A stretch of DNA of 64,000 nt, taken from NCBI RefSeq assembly GCF_029227915.1, contig NC_079877.1:36951954-37015953 (forward strand), in the 5' to 3' direction. This DNA comes from Hydractinia symbiolongicarpus (taxonomy: Eukaryota; Cnidaria; Hydrozoa; Anthoathecata; Hydractiniidae). A program made the position numbers and the translations under genes. Within the stretch, counting starts at the first letter, position 1. Each line of letters begins with the position of its first letter. Below the pieces are notes generated by a model. That model had not been told where the DNA came from. It saw only the letters and a list, made by a program, of their open reading frames with translations, and ran no database searches. Of the stretch, positions 1-14,719 are shown piece after piece.

Positions 1-993
1 AGACTTGTAGTTTTCAAAAATGTTTTCATTTTTGATGAGACGCCTAATGAAAGAGGTTTAATCGGCGGCAAACGAAAACTAGCGATTTTCCGTATATCCC
101 GAGCTAGGCCCGTATAGTCAAATGTATACAAAGAAAGTACCCAGGGAGTAAACTAATTTCCCGAACGTTTTTTTAAATTATTTTTTCACCACTAGAAGGC
201 ATGAGACTTGTAGTTTTCAAAAATGTTTTAATTTTTGATGGGACGCTGAATAAAAGAAGTTTAATCGCCGGCAAACGAAAACGCGCGATTTCCCGTAAAT
301 CCCGGGCTTGGCCCGTATAGTCGAATATATACAAAGAAAGTACCCTGTGAGTAAACTCATTTCCAGAACGATTTTTTAAATTATCTTTTCACCACTAAAA
401 CGCATGAGACTTGTAGTTTTCCAAAATGTTTTCATTTTTGATGAGACGCGGAATAAAAGAAGTTTAATCGCTGGCAAACGAAAACCCGCGATTTCCCGTA
501 AATCCCTGACTCGGCCCGTATAGTCAAAAGTATACAAAGAAACTACCCAGGGAGTAAACTCATTTCCCGAACGATTTTTTAAATTATTTTTTCACCACTA
601 AAACGCATGAGACTTGTAGTTTTCAAAAATGTTTTAATTTTTGATGGGACGCTGAATAAAAGAAGTTTAATCGCCGGCAAACCAAAACGCGCGATTTCCC
701 GTAAATCCCGGGCTTGGCCCGTATAGTCGAATATATACAAAGAAAGTACCCTGTGAGTAAACTCATTTCCAGAACGATTTTTTAAATTATCTTTTCACCA
801 CTAAAACGCATGAGACTTGTAGTTTTCAAAAATGTTTTTATTTTTGATGAGACGCGGAATAAAAGAAGTTTAATCGCTGGCAAACGAAAACCCGCGATTT
901 CCCGTAAATCCCGGACTCGGCCCGTATAGTCAAAAGTATACAAAGAAACTACCCAGGGAGTAAACTCATTTCCCGAACGATTTTTTAAATTAT
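1..993 (+). repeat. Left edge block, re-iteration of 1,827-2,819
   Basis: About five units matching 1,827-2,819 at an offset of 1,826 bp (nine units) with only scattered single-base differences. Both start with the rare cctaatgaaagagg subtype carrying cggcggc and a gtatatcccgagc variant. The match ends near position 993, where the next unit carries gcgtgagac and aaaagtg instead. The mirror partner in the right arm also stops here, so this is an array rearrangement boundary. Confidence 0.8.
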
Positions 994-3900
994 TTTTTCA
1001 CCACTAAAACGCGTGAGACTTGTAGTTTTCAAAAGTGTTTTCATTTTTGATGAGACGCTGAATAAAAGAAGTTTAATCGCCGGCAAACGAAAACCCGCGA
1101 TTTCCCGTAAATCCCGGGCTTGGCCCGTATAGTTGAATGTATATAAAGAAAGTACCCAGGGAGTAAACTGATTTCCCGAACGATTTTTCAAATTATTTCT
1201 GCACCGCTAGAACGAATGAGACTTGTAGTTTTCAAAAATGTTTTTATTTTTAATGAGACGCTTAATGAAAGAGGTTTAATCGCCGGCAAACGAAATACCA
1301 CGATTTCCCTAAATCCCGGGCTTGTCCCTTATAGTCGAATGTTTACAAAGAAAGTACCCTGTGAGTAAACTCATTTCCAGAACGATTTTTTAAATTATCT
1401 TTTCACCACTAAAACGCATGAGACTTGTAGTTTTCAAAAATGTTTTCATTCTTGATGAGACGCTGAATAAAAGGAGTTTAATCGCCGGCAAACGAAAACC
1501 TGCGATTTCCCGTAAATCCCGGACTCGGTCCGTATAGCCAAAGGTATACAAAGAAACTACCCAGGGAGTAAACTCATTTCCCGAACGATTTTTTAAATTA
1601 TTTTTTCACCACTAAAACGCATAAGACTTGTAGTTTTGAAAAATGTTTTCATTTTTGATGAGACGCTGAATAAAAGAAGTTTAATCGCCGGCAAACGAAA
1701 AACAACGATTTCCCGTAAATCCCGGACTCGGCTCGTATAGTCAAAAGTATACAAAGAAAGTACTCAGGGAGTAAACTCATATCCAGAACGATTTTTTAAA
1801 TTATTTTTTCGCCACTAAAACGCATGAGACTTGTAGTTTTCAAAAATGTTTTCATTTTTGATGAGACGCCTAATGAAAGAGGTTTAATCGGCGGCAAACG
1901 AAAACTAGCGATTTTCCGTATATCCCGAGCTAGGCCCGTATAGTCAAATGTATACAAAGAAAGTACCCAGGGAGTAAACTAATTTCCCGAACGTTTTTTT
2001 AAATTATTTTTTCACCACTAGAAGGCATGAGACTTGTAGTTTTCAAAAATGTTTTAATTTTTGATGGGACGCTGAATAAAAGAAGTTTAATCGCCGGCAA
2101 ACGAAAACGCGCGATTTCCCGTAAATCCCGGGCTTGGCCCGTATAGTCGAATATATACAAAGAAAGTACCCTGTGAGTAAACTCATTTCCAGAACGATTT
2201 TTTAAATTATCTTTTCACCACTAAAACGCATGAGACTTGTAGTTTTCCAAAATGTTTTCATTTTTGATGAGACGCGGAATAAAAGAAGTTTAATCGCTGG
2301 CAAACGAAAACCCGCGATTTCCCGTAAATCCCGGACTCGGCCCGTATAGTCAAAAGTATACAAAGAAACTACCCAGGGAGTAAACTCATTTCCCGAACGA
2401 TTTTTTAAATTATTTTTTCACCACTAAAACGCATGAGACTTGTAGTTTTCAAAAATGTTTTAATTTTTGATGGGACGCTGAATAAAAGAAGTTTAATCGC
2501 CGGCAAACCAAAACGCGCGATTTCCCGTAAATCCCGGGCTTGGCCCGTATAGTCGAATATATACAAAGAAAGTACACTGTGAGTAAACTCATTTCCAGAA
2601 CGATTTTTTAAATTATCTTTTCACCACTAAAACGCATGAGACTTGTAGTTTTCAAAAATGTTTTTATTTTTGATGAGACGCGGAATAAAAGAAGTTTAAT
2701 CGCTGGCAAACGAAAACCCGCGATTTCCCGTAAATCCCGGACTCGGCCCGTATAGTCAAAAGTATACAAAGAAACTACCCAGGGAGTAAACTCATTTCCC
2801 GAACGATTTTTTAAATTATCTTTTCACCACTAAAACGCATGAGACTTGTAGTTTTCAAAAATGTTTTCATTTTTGATGAGACGCTGAATAAAAGAAGTTT
2901 AATCGCCGGCAAACCAAAACCCGCGATTTCCCGTAAATCCCGGACTCGGCCCGTATAGTCGAAAGTATACAAAGAAAGTACCCTGCGAGTAAACTCATTT
3001 CCAGAACGATTTTTTAAATTATCTTTTCACCACTAAAACGCATGAGACTTGTAGTTTTCAAAAATGTTTTCATTTATGATGAGACGCTGAATAAAAGAAG
3101 TTTAATCGCCGGCAAAGGAAAACCCGCGAATTCCCGTAAATCCCGGACTCGGCCCGTATAGCCAAAAGTATACAAAGAAAGTATCTAGGGAGTAAACTCA
3201 TTTCCCGAACGATTTTTTAAATTATTTTTTCACCACTAAAACGCATGAGACTTGTAGTTTTCAAAAATGTTTTCATTTTTGATTAGACGCGGAATAAAAG
3301 AAGTTTAATCGCTGGCAAACGAAAACCCGCGATTTCCCGTAAATCCCGGACTAGGCCCGTATAGTCAAAAGTATACAAAGAAACTACCCAGGGAGTAAAC
3401 TCATTTCCCGAACGATTTTTTAAATTATTTTTTCACCACTAAAACGCATGAGACTTGTAATTTTCAAAAATGTTTTCATTTTTGATGAGACGCGGAATAA
3501 AAGAAGTTTAATCGCTGGCAAACGAAAACCCGCGATTTCCCGTAAATCCCGGACTCGGCCCGTATAGTCAAAAGTATACAAAGAAACTACCCAGGGAGTA
3601 AACTCATTTCCCGAACGATTTTTTAAATTATTTTTTCACCACTAAAACGCATGAGACTTGTAGTTTTCAAAAATGTTTTAATTTTTGATGGGACGCTGAA
3701 TAAAAGAAGTTTAATCGCCGGCAAACCAAAACGCGCGATTTCCCGTAAATCCCGGGCTTGGCCCGTATAGTCGAATATATACAAAGAAAGTACCCTGTGA
3801 GTAAACTCATTTCCAGAACGATTTTTTAAATTATCTTTTCACCACTAAAACGCATGAGACTTGTAGTTTTCAAAAATGTTTTCATTTTTGATGAGACGCG

Positions 3901-6900
3901 GAATAAAAGAAGTTTAATCGCTGGCAAACGAAAACCCGTGATTTCCCGTAAATCCCGGACTCGGCCCGTATAGTCAAAAGTATACAAAGAAAGTACCCTG
4001 TGAGTAAACTCATTTCAAGAACGATTTCTTAAATTATCTTTTCACCACTAAAACGCATGAGACTTGTAGTTTTCAAAAATGTTTTCATTTTTGATTAGAC
4101 GCGGAATAAAAGAAGTTTAATCGCTGGCAAACGAAAACCCGCGATTTCCCGTAAATCCCGAACTAGGCCCGTATAGTCAAAAGTATACAAAGAAACTACC
4201 CAGGGAGTAAACTCATTTCCCGAACGATTTTTTAAATTATTTTTTCACCACTAAAACGCATGAGACTTGTAGTTTTCAAAAATGTTTTAATTTTTGATGG
4301 GACGCTGAATAAAAGAAGTTTAATCGCCGGCAAACCAAAACGCGCGATTTCCCGTAAATCTCGGGCTTGGCCCGTATAGTCGAATATATACAAAGAAAGT
4401 ACCCTGTGAGTAAACTCATTTCCAGAACGATTTTTTAAATTATCTTTTCACCACTAAAACGCATGAGACTTGTAGTTTTCAAAAATGTTTTCATTTTTGA
4501 TGAGACGCGGAATAAAAGAAGTTTAATCGCTGGCAAACGAAAACCCGCGATTTCCCGTAAATCCCGGACTCGGCCCGTATAGTCAAAAGTATACAAAGAA
4601 AGTACCCTGTGAGTAAACTCATTTCAAGAACGATTTCTTAAATTATCTTTTCACCACTAAAACGCATGAGACTTGTAGTTTTCAAAAATGTTTTCATTTT
4701 TGATGAGACGCTGAATAAAAGAAGTTTAATTGCTGGCAAACGAAAACCCGCGAATTCCCGTAAATCCGGGACTCGGCCCGTATAGTCAAAAGTATACAAA
4801 GGAAATACCCAGGGAGTAAACTCATTTCCCGAACGATTTTTTAAATTATTTTTTCACCACTAAAGCGTATGAGACTTGTAGTTTTCAAAAATGTTTTCAT
4901 TTTTGATGAGACGCTGAATAAAAGAAGTTTAATCGCCGGCAAACGAAAACCCGCGATTTCCCGTAAATCCCGGACTCGGCCCGTATAGTCGAAAGTATAC
5001 AAAGAAAGTACCCTGCGAGTAAACTCATTTCCAGAACGATTTTTTAAATTATCTTTTCACCACTTAACCGCATGAGACTTGTAGTTTTCAAAAATGTTTT
5101 CATTTTTGATGAAACGCTGAATAAAAGAAGTTTAATCGCCCGCAAACGAAAACCCGCGAATTCCCGTAAATCCCGGACTCGGCCCGTATAGCCAGAAGTA
5201 TACAAAGAAAGTATCTAGGGAGTAAATTCATTTCCCGAACGATTTTTTAAATTATCTTTTCACCACTAAAACGCATGAGACTTTTAGTTTTCAAAAATGT
5301 TTTCATTTTTGATGACACGCTGAATAAAAAAAGTTTAATCGCCGGCAAACAAAAACCCGCGAATTCCCGTAAATCCCGGACTCGGCCCGTATAGTCGAAA
5401 GTATACAAAGAAAGTACCCTGTGAGTAAACTCATTTCCAGAACAATTTTTTAAATTATCTTTTCACCACTAAAACGCATGAGACTTGTAGTTTTCAAAAA
5501 TGTTTTCATTTTTGATGAGACGCTGAATAAAAGAAGTTTAATCGCCGGCAAACAAAAACCCGCGAATTCCCGTAAATCCCGGACTCGGCCCGTAAAGTCG
5601 AATGTATACAAAGAAAGTACCCTGTGAGTAAACTCATTTCCCGAACGATTTTTTAAATTATTTTTTCACCACTAAAACGCCTGAGACTTGTAGTTTTTAA
5701 AAATGTTTTCATTTTTGATGAGACGCTGAATAAAAGAAGTTTAATCGCTGGCAAACGAAAATCCGCGAATTCCCATAAATCCGGGACTCGGCCCGTTTAG
5801 TCAAAAGTATACAAAGAAAATACCCAGGGAGTAAACTCATTTGCCGAACGATTTTTTAAATTATTTTTTCACCACTAAAGCGTATGAGACTTGTAGTTTT
5901 CCAAAATGTTTTCATTTTTGACGAGACGCTGAATAAAAGAAGTTTAATCGCTGGCAAACGAAAACCCGCGAATTCCCGAAAATCCGGGACTCGGCCCGTA
6001 TAGTCAAAAGTATACAAAGAAAATACCCAGGGAGTAAACTCATTTCCCGAACGATTTTTTAAATTATCTTTTCACAACTAAAACGCATGAGACTTGTAGT
6101 TTTCAAAAATGTTTTCATTTTTAATGAGACGCTGAATAAAAGAAGTTTAATCGCCGCCAAACGAAAACACGCGATTTCCCGTAAATCCCGGACTCGGCCC
6201 GTATAGTCGAAAGTATACAAAGAAAGTACCCTGCGAGTATCCTCATTTCCAGAACGATTTTTTAAATTATCTTTTCACCACTAAAACGCATGAGACTTGT
6301 AGTTTTCAAAAATGTTTTCATTTTTGATGAGACGCTGAATAAAAGAAGTTTAATCGCCGGCAAACGAAAACCTGCGAATTCCCGTAAATCCCGGACTCGG
6401 CCCGTATAGCCAAAAGTATACAAAGAAAGTATCTAGGGAGTAAACTCATTTCCCGAACGATTTTTTAAATTATTTTTTCACCACTAAAACGCATGAGACT
6501 TGTAGTTTTCAAAAATGTTTTCATTTTTAATGAGACGCTGAATAAAAGAAGTTTAATCGCCGCCAAACGAAAACACGCGATTTCCCGTAAATCCCGGACT
6601 CGGCCCGTATAGTCGAAAGTATACAAAGAAAGTACCCTGCGAGTATCCTCATTTCCAGAACGATTTTTTAAATTATCTTTTCACCACTAAAACGCATGAG
6701 TCTTGTAGTTTTCAAAAATGTTTTCATTTTTGATGAGACGCTGAATAAAAGAAGTTTAATCGCCGGCAAACGAAAACCCGCGAATTCCCGTAAATCCCGG
6801 ACTCGGCCCGTATAGCCAAAAGTACACAAAGAAAGTATCTAGGGAGTAAACTCATTTCCCGAACGATTTTTTAAATTATTTTTTCACCACTAAAACGCAT

Positions 6901-9900
6901 GAGACTTGTAGTTTTCAAAAATGTTTTAATTTTTGATGGGACGCTGAATAAAAGAAGTTTAATCGCCGGCAAACGAAAACGCGCGGTTTGCCGTAAATCC
7001 CGGGCTTGGCCCGTATAGTCGAATATATATACAAAGAAAGTACCCTGTGAGTAAACTCATTTCCAGAACGATTTTTTAAATTATCTTTTCACCACTAAAA
7101 CGCATGAGACTTGTAGTTTTCAAAAATGTTTTCATTTTTGATAAGACGCGGAATAAAAGAAGTTTAATCGCTGGCAAACGAAAACTCGCGATTTCCCGTA
7201 AATCCCGGACTCGGCCCGTATAGTCAAAAGTATACAAAGAAACTACCCAGGGAGTAAACTCATTTCCCGAACGATTTTTTTAAATTATTTTTTCACCACT
7301 AAAGGGCATAAGACTTGTAGTTTTCAAAAATGTTTTCATTTTTGATGAGACGCTGAATAAAAGAAGTTTAATCGCCGGCAAACGAAAAACAACGATTTCC
7401 CGTAAATCCCGGACTCGGCTCGTATAGTCAAAAGTATACAAAGAAAGTACTCAGGGAGTAAACTCATTTCCAGAACGATTTTTTAAATTATTTTTTCGCC
7501 ACTAAAACGCATGAGACTTGTAGTTTTCAAAAATGTTTTCATTTTTGATGAGACGCCTAATGAAAGAGGTTTAATCGCCGGCAAACGAAAACTAGCGATT
7601 TTCCGTATATCCCGAGCTAGGCCCGTATAGTCAAATGTATACAAAGAAAGTACCCAGGGAGTAAACTAATTTCCCGAACGTTTTTTTAAATTATTTTTTC
7701 ACCACTAGAAGGCATGAGACTTGTAGTTTTCAAAAATGTTTTAATTTTTGATGGGACGCTGAATAAAAGAAGTTTAATTGCCGGCAAACGAAAACGCGCG
7801 ATTTCCCGTAAATCCCGGGCTTGGCCCGTATAGTCGAATATATACAAAGAAAGTACCCTGTGAGTAAACTCATTTCCAGAACGATTTTTTAAATTATCTT
7901 TTCACCACTAAAACGCATGAGACTTGTAGTTTTCAAAAATGTTTTCATTTTTGATGAGACGCGGAATAAAAGAAGTTTAATCGCTGGCAAACGAAAACCC
8001 GCGATTTCCCGTAAATCCCGGACTCGGCCCGTATAGTCAAAAGTATACAAAGAAACTACCCAGGGAGTAAACTCATTTCCCGAACGATTTTTTAAATTAT
8101 TTTTTCACCACTAAAACGCATGAGACTTGTAGTTTTCAAAAATGTTTTCATTTTTGATGGGACGCTGAATAAAAGAAGTTTAATCGCCGGCAAACCAAAA
8201 CGCGCGATTTCCCGTAAATCCCGGGCTTGGCCCGTATAGTCGAATATATACAAAGAAAGTACCCTGTGAGTAAACTCATTTCCAGAACGATTTTTTAAAT
8301 TATCTTTTCACCACTAAAACGCATGAGACTTGTAGTTTTCAAAAATGTTTTCATTTTTGATGAGACGCGGAATAAAAGAAGTTTAATCGCTGGCAAACGA
8401 AAACCCGCGATTTCCCGTAAATCCCGGACTCGGCCCGTATAGTCAAAAGTATACAAAGAAAGTACCCAGGGAGTAAACTCATTTCCCGAACGTTTTTTTA
8501 AATTATTTTTTCACCACTAGAAGGCATGAGACTTGTAGTTTTCAAAAATGTTTTAATTTTTGATGGGACGCTGAATAAAAGAAGTTTAATCGCCGGCAAA
8601 CGAAAACGCGCGATTTCCCGTAAATCCCGGGCTTGGCCCGTATAGTCGAATATATACAAAGAAAGTACCCTGTGAGTAAACTCATTTCCAGAACGATTTT
8701 TTAAATTATCTTTTCACCACTAAAACGCATGAGACTTGTAGTTTTCAAAAATGTTTTCATTTTTGATGAGACGCGGAATAAAAGAAGTTTAATCGCTGGC
8801 AAACGAAAACCCGCGATTTCCCGTAAATCCCGGACTCGGCCCGTATAGTCAAAAGTATACAAAGAAACTACCCAGGGAGTAAACTCATTTCCCGAACGAT
8901 TTTTTAAATTATTTTTTCACCACTAAAACGCATGAGACTTGTAGTTTTCAAAAATGTTTTAATTTTTGATGGGACGCTGAATAAAAGAAGTTTAATCGCC
9001 GGCAAACCAAAACGCGCGATTTCCCGTAAATCCCGGGCTTGGCCCGTATAGTCGAATATATACAAAGAAAGTACCCTGTGAGTAAACTCATTTCCAGAAC
9101 GATTTTTTAAATTATCTTTTCACCACTAAAACGCATGAGACTTGTAGTTTTCAAAAATGTTTTCATTTTTGATGAGACGCTGAATAAAAGAAGTTTAATC
9201 GCCGGCAAACGAAAACCCGCGATTTCCCGTAAATCCCGGACTCGGCCCGTATAGTCGAAAGTATACAAAGAAAGTACCCTGCGAGTAAACTCATTTCCAG
9301 AACGATTTTTTAAATTATCTTTTCACCACTAAAACGCATGAGACTTGTAGTTTTCAAAAATGTTTTCATTTTTGATGAGACGCTGAATAAAAGAAGTTTA
9401 ATCGCCGGCAAACGAAAACCCGCGAATTCCCGTAAATTCCGGGCTTGGCCCGTATAGTCGAATATATACAAAGAAAGTACCCTGTGAGTAAACTCATTTC
9501 CAGAACGATTTTTTAAATTATCTTTTCACCACTAAAACGCATGAGACTTGTAGTTTTCAAAAATGTTTTCATTTTTGATGAGACGCGGAATAAAAGAAGT
9601 TTAATCGCTGGCAAACGAAAACCCCCATTTTTCCGTAAATCCCGGACTCGGCCCGTATAGTCAAAAGTATACAAAGAAACTACCCAGGGAGTAACTCATT
9701 TCCCGAACGATTTTTTAAATTATCTTTTCACCACTAAAACGCATGAGACTTGTAGTTTTCAAAAATGTTTTCATTTTTGATGAGACGCTGAATAATAGAA
9801 GTTTAATCGCCGGCAAACGAAAACCCGCGATTTCCCGTAAATCCCGGACTCGGCCCGTATAGTCGAAAGTATACAAAGAAAGTACCCTGCGAGTAAACTC

Positions 9901-12239
9901 ATTTCCAGAACGATTTTTTAAATTATCTTTTCACCACTAAAACGCATGAGACTTGTAGTTTTCAAAAATGTTTTCATTTTTGATGAGACGCTGAATAAAA
10001 GAAGTTTAATCGCCGGCAAACGAAAACCCGCGAATTCCCGTAAATCCCGGGCTTGGCCCGTATAGTCGAATATATATACAAAGAAAGTATCTAGGGAGTA
10101 AACTCATTTCCCGAACGATTTTTTAAATTATTTTTTCACCACTAAAACGCATGAGATTTGTAGTTTTCAAAAATGTTTTCATTTTTGATGAGACGCTGAA
10201 TAAAAGAAGTTTAATCGCCGGCAAACGAAAAACAACGATTTCCCGTAAATGCCGGACTCGGCTCGTATAGTCAACAGTATACAAAGAAAGTACTCAGGGA
10301 GTAAACTCATTTACAGAACGATTTTTTAAACTATTTTTTCGCCACTAAAACGCATGAGACTTGTAGTTTTCAAAAATGTTTTCATTTTTGATGAAACGCC
10401 TAATGAAAGAGGTTTAATCGCCGGCAAACGAAAACTAGCGATTTTCCGTAAATCCCGAGCTAGGCCCGTATAGTCAAATGTATACAAAGAAAGTACCCAG
10501 GGAGTAAACTAATTTCCCGAACGTTTTTTTAAATTATTTTTTCACCACTAGAAGGCATGAGACTTGTAGTTTTCAAAAATGTTTTAATTTTTGATGGGAC
10601 GCTGAATAAAAGAAGTTTAATCGCCGGCAAACGAAAACGCGCGATTTCCCGTAAATCCCGGGCTTGGCCCGTATAGTCGAATATATACAAAGGAAGTACC
10701 CTGTGAGTAAACTCATTTCTAGAACGATTTTTTAAATTATCTTTTCACCACTAAAACGCATGAGACTTGTAGTTTTCAAAAATGTTTTCATTTTTGATGA
10801 GACGCGGAATAAAAGAAGTTTAATCGCTGGCAAACGAAAACCCGCGATTTCCCGTAAATCCCGGACTCGGCCCGTATAGTCAAAAGTATACAAAGAAACT
10901 ACCCAGGGAGTAAACTCATTTCCCGAACGATTTTTTAAATTATTTTTTCACCACTAAAACGCATGAGACTTGTAGTTTTCAAAAATGTTTTAATTTTTGA
11001 TGGGACGCTGAATAAAAGAAGTTTAATCGCCGGCAAACCAAAACGCGCGATTTCCCGTAAATCCCGGGCTTGGCCCGTATAGTCGAATATATACAAAGAA
11101 AGTACCCTGTGAGTAAACTCATTTCCAGAACGATTTTTTAAATTATCTTTTCACCACTAAAACGCATGAGACTTGTAGTTTTCAAAAATGTTTTTATTTT
11201 TGATGAGACGCGGAATAAAAGAAGTTTAATCGCTGGCAAACGAAAACCCGCGATTTCCCGTAAATCCCGGACTCGGCCCGTATAGTCAAAAGTATACAAA
11301 GAAACTACCCAGGGAGTAAACTCATTTCCCGAACGATTTTTTAAATTATCTTTTCACCACTAAAACGCATGAGACTTGTAGTTTTCAAAAATGTTTTCAT
11401 TTTTGATGAGACGCTGAATAAAAGAAGTTTAATCGCCGGCAAACGAAAACCCGCGATTTCCCGTAAATCCCAGACTCGGCCCGTATAGTCGAAAGTATAC
11501 AAAGAAAGTACTCAGGGAGTAAACTCATTTCCAGAACGATTTTTTAAATTATTTTTTCGCCACTAAAACGCATGAGACTTGTAGTTTTCAAAAATGTTTT
11601 CATTTTTGATGAGACGCCTAATGAAAGAGGTTTAATCGCCGGCAAACGAAAACTAGCGATTTTCCGTAAATCCCGAGCTAGGCCCGTATAGTCGAATGTA
11701 TACAAAGAAAGTACCCAGGGAGTAAACTAATTTCCCGAACGTTTTTTAAATTATTTTTTCACCACTAAAACGCATGAGACTTGTAGTTTTCAAAAATGTT
11801 TTAATTTTTGATGGGACGCTGAATAAAAGAAGTTTAATCGCCGGCAAACCAAAACGCGCGATTTCCCGTAAATCCCGGGCTTGGCCCGTATAGTCGAATA
11901 TATACAAAGAAAGTACCCTGTGAGTAAACTCATTTCCAGAACGATTTTTTAAATTATCTTTTCACCACTAAAACGCATGAGACTTGTAGTTTTCAAAAAT
12001 GTTTTCATTTTTGATGAGACGCGGAATAAAAGAAGTTTAATCGCTGGCAAACGAAAACCCGCGATTTCCCGTAAATCCCGGACTCGGCCCGTATAGTCAA
12101 AAGTATACAAAGAAACTACCCAGGGAGTAAACTCATTTCCCGAACGATTTTTTAAATTATCTTTTCACCATAAAAACGCATGAGACTTGTAGTTTTCAAA
12201 AATGTTTTCATTTTTGATGAGACGCTGAATAAAAGAAGT
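994..12239 (+). repeat. Outer left zone: two alternating unit subtypes
   Basis: About 55 units. Much of the zone alternates two subtypes. One has gatgggacgctg with cgcgcgattt, a gggcttggcccg middle and tcgaatatatac. The other has gacgcggaataaaag with gctggcaaacg and a ggactcggcccg middle. A rarer marker subtype, cctaatgaaagagg, starts units at 1,827, 7,514, 10,357 and 11,575 (28, 14 and 6 units apart). Nothing other than satellite is present. Confidence 0.85.
7711..9334 (+). repeat. 4-unit higher-order block, two copies in left arm
   Basis: The rare marker accactagaaggcatg, preceded by an aacgttttttt variant, occurs at 7,711 and 8,523, exactly 812 bp (four units) apart, within near-identical surroundings. 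The mirror region in the right arm has three copies of this marker. Copy boundaries are approximate. Confidence 0.7.
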
Positions 12240-13880
12240 TTAATCGCCGGCAAACGAAAACCCGCGATTTCCCGTAAATCCCGGACTCGGCCCGTATAGT
12301 CGAAAGTATACAAAGAAAGTACCCTGCGAGTAAACTCATTTCCAGAGCGATTTTTTAAATTATCTTTTCACCACTAAAACGCATGAGACTTGTAGTTTTC
12401 AAAAATGTTTTCATTTTTGATGAGACGCTGATTAAAAGAAGTTTAATCGCCGGCAAACGAAAAACAACGATTTCCCGTAAATCCCGGATTCGGCCCGTAT
12501 AGTCAAAAGTATACAAAGAAAGTACTCAGGGAGTAAACTCATTTCCAGAACGATTTTTTAAATTATTTTTTCACCACTAAAACGCATGAGACTTGTAGTT
12601 TTCAAAAATGTTTCCATTTTTGATGAGACGCTGAATAAAAGAAGTTTAATTGCCGGCAAACGAAAACCCGCGATTTCCCGTAAATCCCGGACTCGCCCGT
12701 ATAGTCAAAACTATACAAAGAAAGTATGCGGCGAGTAAACTCATTTCCAGAACGATTTTTTAAATTATCTTTTCACCACTAAAACGCATGAGACTTGTAG
12801 TTTTCAAAAATGTTTTCATTTTTGATGAGACGCTGAATAAAAGAAGTTTAATCGCCGGCAAACGAAAACCCGCGAATTCCCGTAAATCCCGGACTCGTCC
12901 CGTATAGTCGAATGTATACAAAGAAAGTACCCTGTGAGTAAACTCATTTCCCGAACGATTTTTTAAATTATTTTTTCACCACTAAAACGCATGAGACTTG
13001 TAGTTTTCAAAAATGTTTCCATTTTTGATGAGACGCTGAATGAAAGAAGTTTAATCGCCGGCAAACGAAAACCCGCGATTTCCCGTAAATCCCGGACTCG
13101 GCCCGTATAGTCGAAAGTATACAAAGAAAGTACCCTGCGAGTAAACTCATTTCCAGAGCGATTTTTTAAATTATCTTTTCACCACTAAAACGCATGAGAC
13201 TTGTAGTTTTCAAAAATGTTTTCATTTTTGATGAGACGCTGATTAAAAGAAGTTTAATCGCCGGCAAACGAAAAACAACGATTTCCCGTAAATCCCGGAT
13301 TCGGCCCGTATAGTCAAAAGTATACAAAGAAAGTACTCAGGGAGTAAACTCATTTCCAGAACGATTTTTTAAATTATTTTTTCACCACTAAAACGCATGA
13401 GACTTGTAGTTTTCAAAAATGTTTCCATTTTTGATGAGACGCTGAATAAAAGAAGTTTAATTGCCGGCAAACGAAAACCCGCGATTTCCCGTAAATCCCG
13501 GACTCGCCCGTATAGTCAAAACTATACAAAGAAAGTATGCGGCGAGTAAACTCATTTCCAGAACGATTTTTTAAATTATCTTTTCACCACTAAAACGCAT
13601 GAGACTTGTAGTTTTCAAAAATGTTTTCATTTTTGATGAGACGCTGAATAAAAGAAGTTTAATCGCCGGCAAACGAAAACCCGCGAATTCCCGTAAATCC
13701 CGGACTCGTCCCGTATAGTCGAATGTATACAAAGAAAGTACCCTGTGAGTAAACTCATTTCCCGAACGATTTTTTAAATTATTTTTTCACCACTAAAACG
13801 CATGAGACTTGTAGTTTTCAAAAATGTTTCCATTTTTGATGAGACGCTGAATGAAAGAAGTTTAATCGCCGGCAAACGAA
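12240..13880 (+). repeat. Tandem duplication of 4 units (811-bp offset), left arm
   Basis: About 12,240-13,050 and 13,051-13,880 are near-identical copies. Private markers recur 811 bp apart: gctgattaaaag at 12,431 and 13,242; the 2-bp deletion giving actcgcccg; the subtype ccagagcg; and a taatcccgg variant reading cggattcgg. The same duplication is present in mirror order in the right arm, so it predates separation of the arms. Confidence 0.85.
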
Positions 13881-14719
13881 AACCCGCGATTTCCCGTAAA
13901 TCCCGGGCTTGGCCCGTATAGTCGAATGTATACAAAGAAACTACCCTGTGAGTAAACTCCTTTCCAGAACGATTATTTATATTATCTTTTCACCACTAAA
14001 ACGCATGAGACTTGTAGTTTTCAAAAATGTTTTCATTTTTGATGAGACGCTGAATAAAAGAAGTTTAATCGCCGGCAAACGAAAACCCGCGATTTCCCGT
14101 AAATCCCGGACTCGGCCCGTATAGTCAAAAGTATACAAAGAAAGTACCCTGCGAGTAAACTCATTTCCAGAACGATTTTTTCAATTATCTTTTCACCACT
14201 AAAACGCACGAGACTTGTAGTTTTCAAAAATGTTTTCATTTTTGATGAGACGCTGAATAAAAGAAGTTTAATCGCCGGCAAACGAAAACCCGCGAATTCC
14301 CGTAAATCCCGGACTCGGCCCGTATAGTCAAAAGTATACAAAGAAAATGTCCAGGGAGTAAACTCATTTCCAGCACGATTTTTTAAATTATCTTTTCACC
14401 ACTAAAACGCATGAGACTTGTAGTTTTCAAAAATGTTTTCATTTTTAATGACACGCTGAATAAAAGATGTTTAATCGCCGGCAAACGAAAACCCGGGATT
14501 TCCCGTAAAGCCAGGGCTTGGCCCGTATAGTCGAATGTATACAAAGAAAGTACCCTGTGAGTAAACTCATTACCAGAACGATTTTTTTAATTATCTTTTC
14601 ACCACTAAAACGCATGAGACTTGTAGTTTTCAAAAATGTTTTCATTTTTGATGAGACGCGGAATAAAAGAAGTTTAATCGCCGGCAAACGAAAACCCGCG
14701 ATTTCCCGTAAATCCCGTG
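13881..14719 (+). repeat. Left transition zone
   Basis: About four satellite units joining the 4-unit duplication to the 14-unit blocks. It includes a unit with attatttatattatc (about 13,971) and a unit with gatgacacgctg and a gccagggcttgg middle (about 14,450-14,520). It aligns with right 37,266-38,107 (S = 51,987). Homology to the right arm breaks near 14,700. Confidence 0.75.

Noticed and set aside
1130-1150. CENP-B-box-like match: ttcgactatacggg on one strand in some units (TTCG, 6 nt, CGGG)
   Set aside because: The CENP-B box has seven bases (NNNNANN) between TTCG and CGGG. Here there are six, and many units read tttgac instead of ttcgac. The spacing and the required A do not fit.
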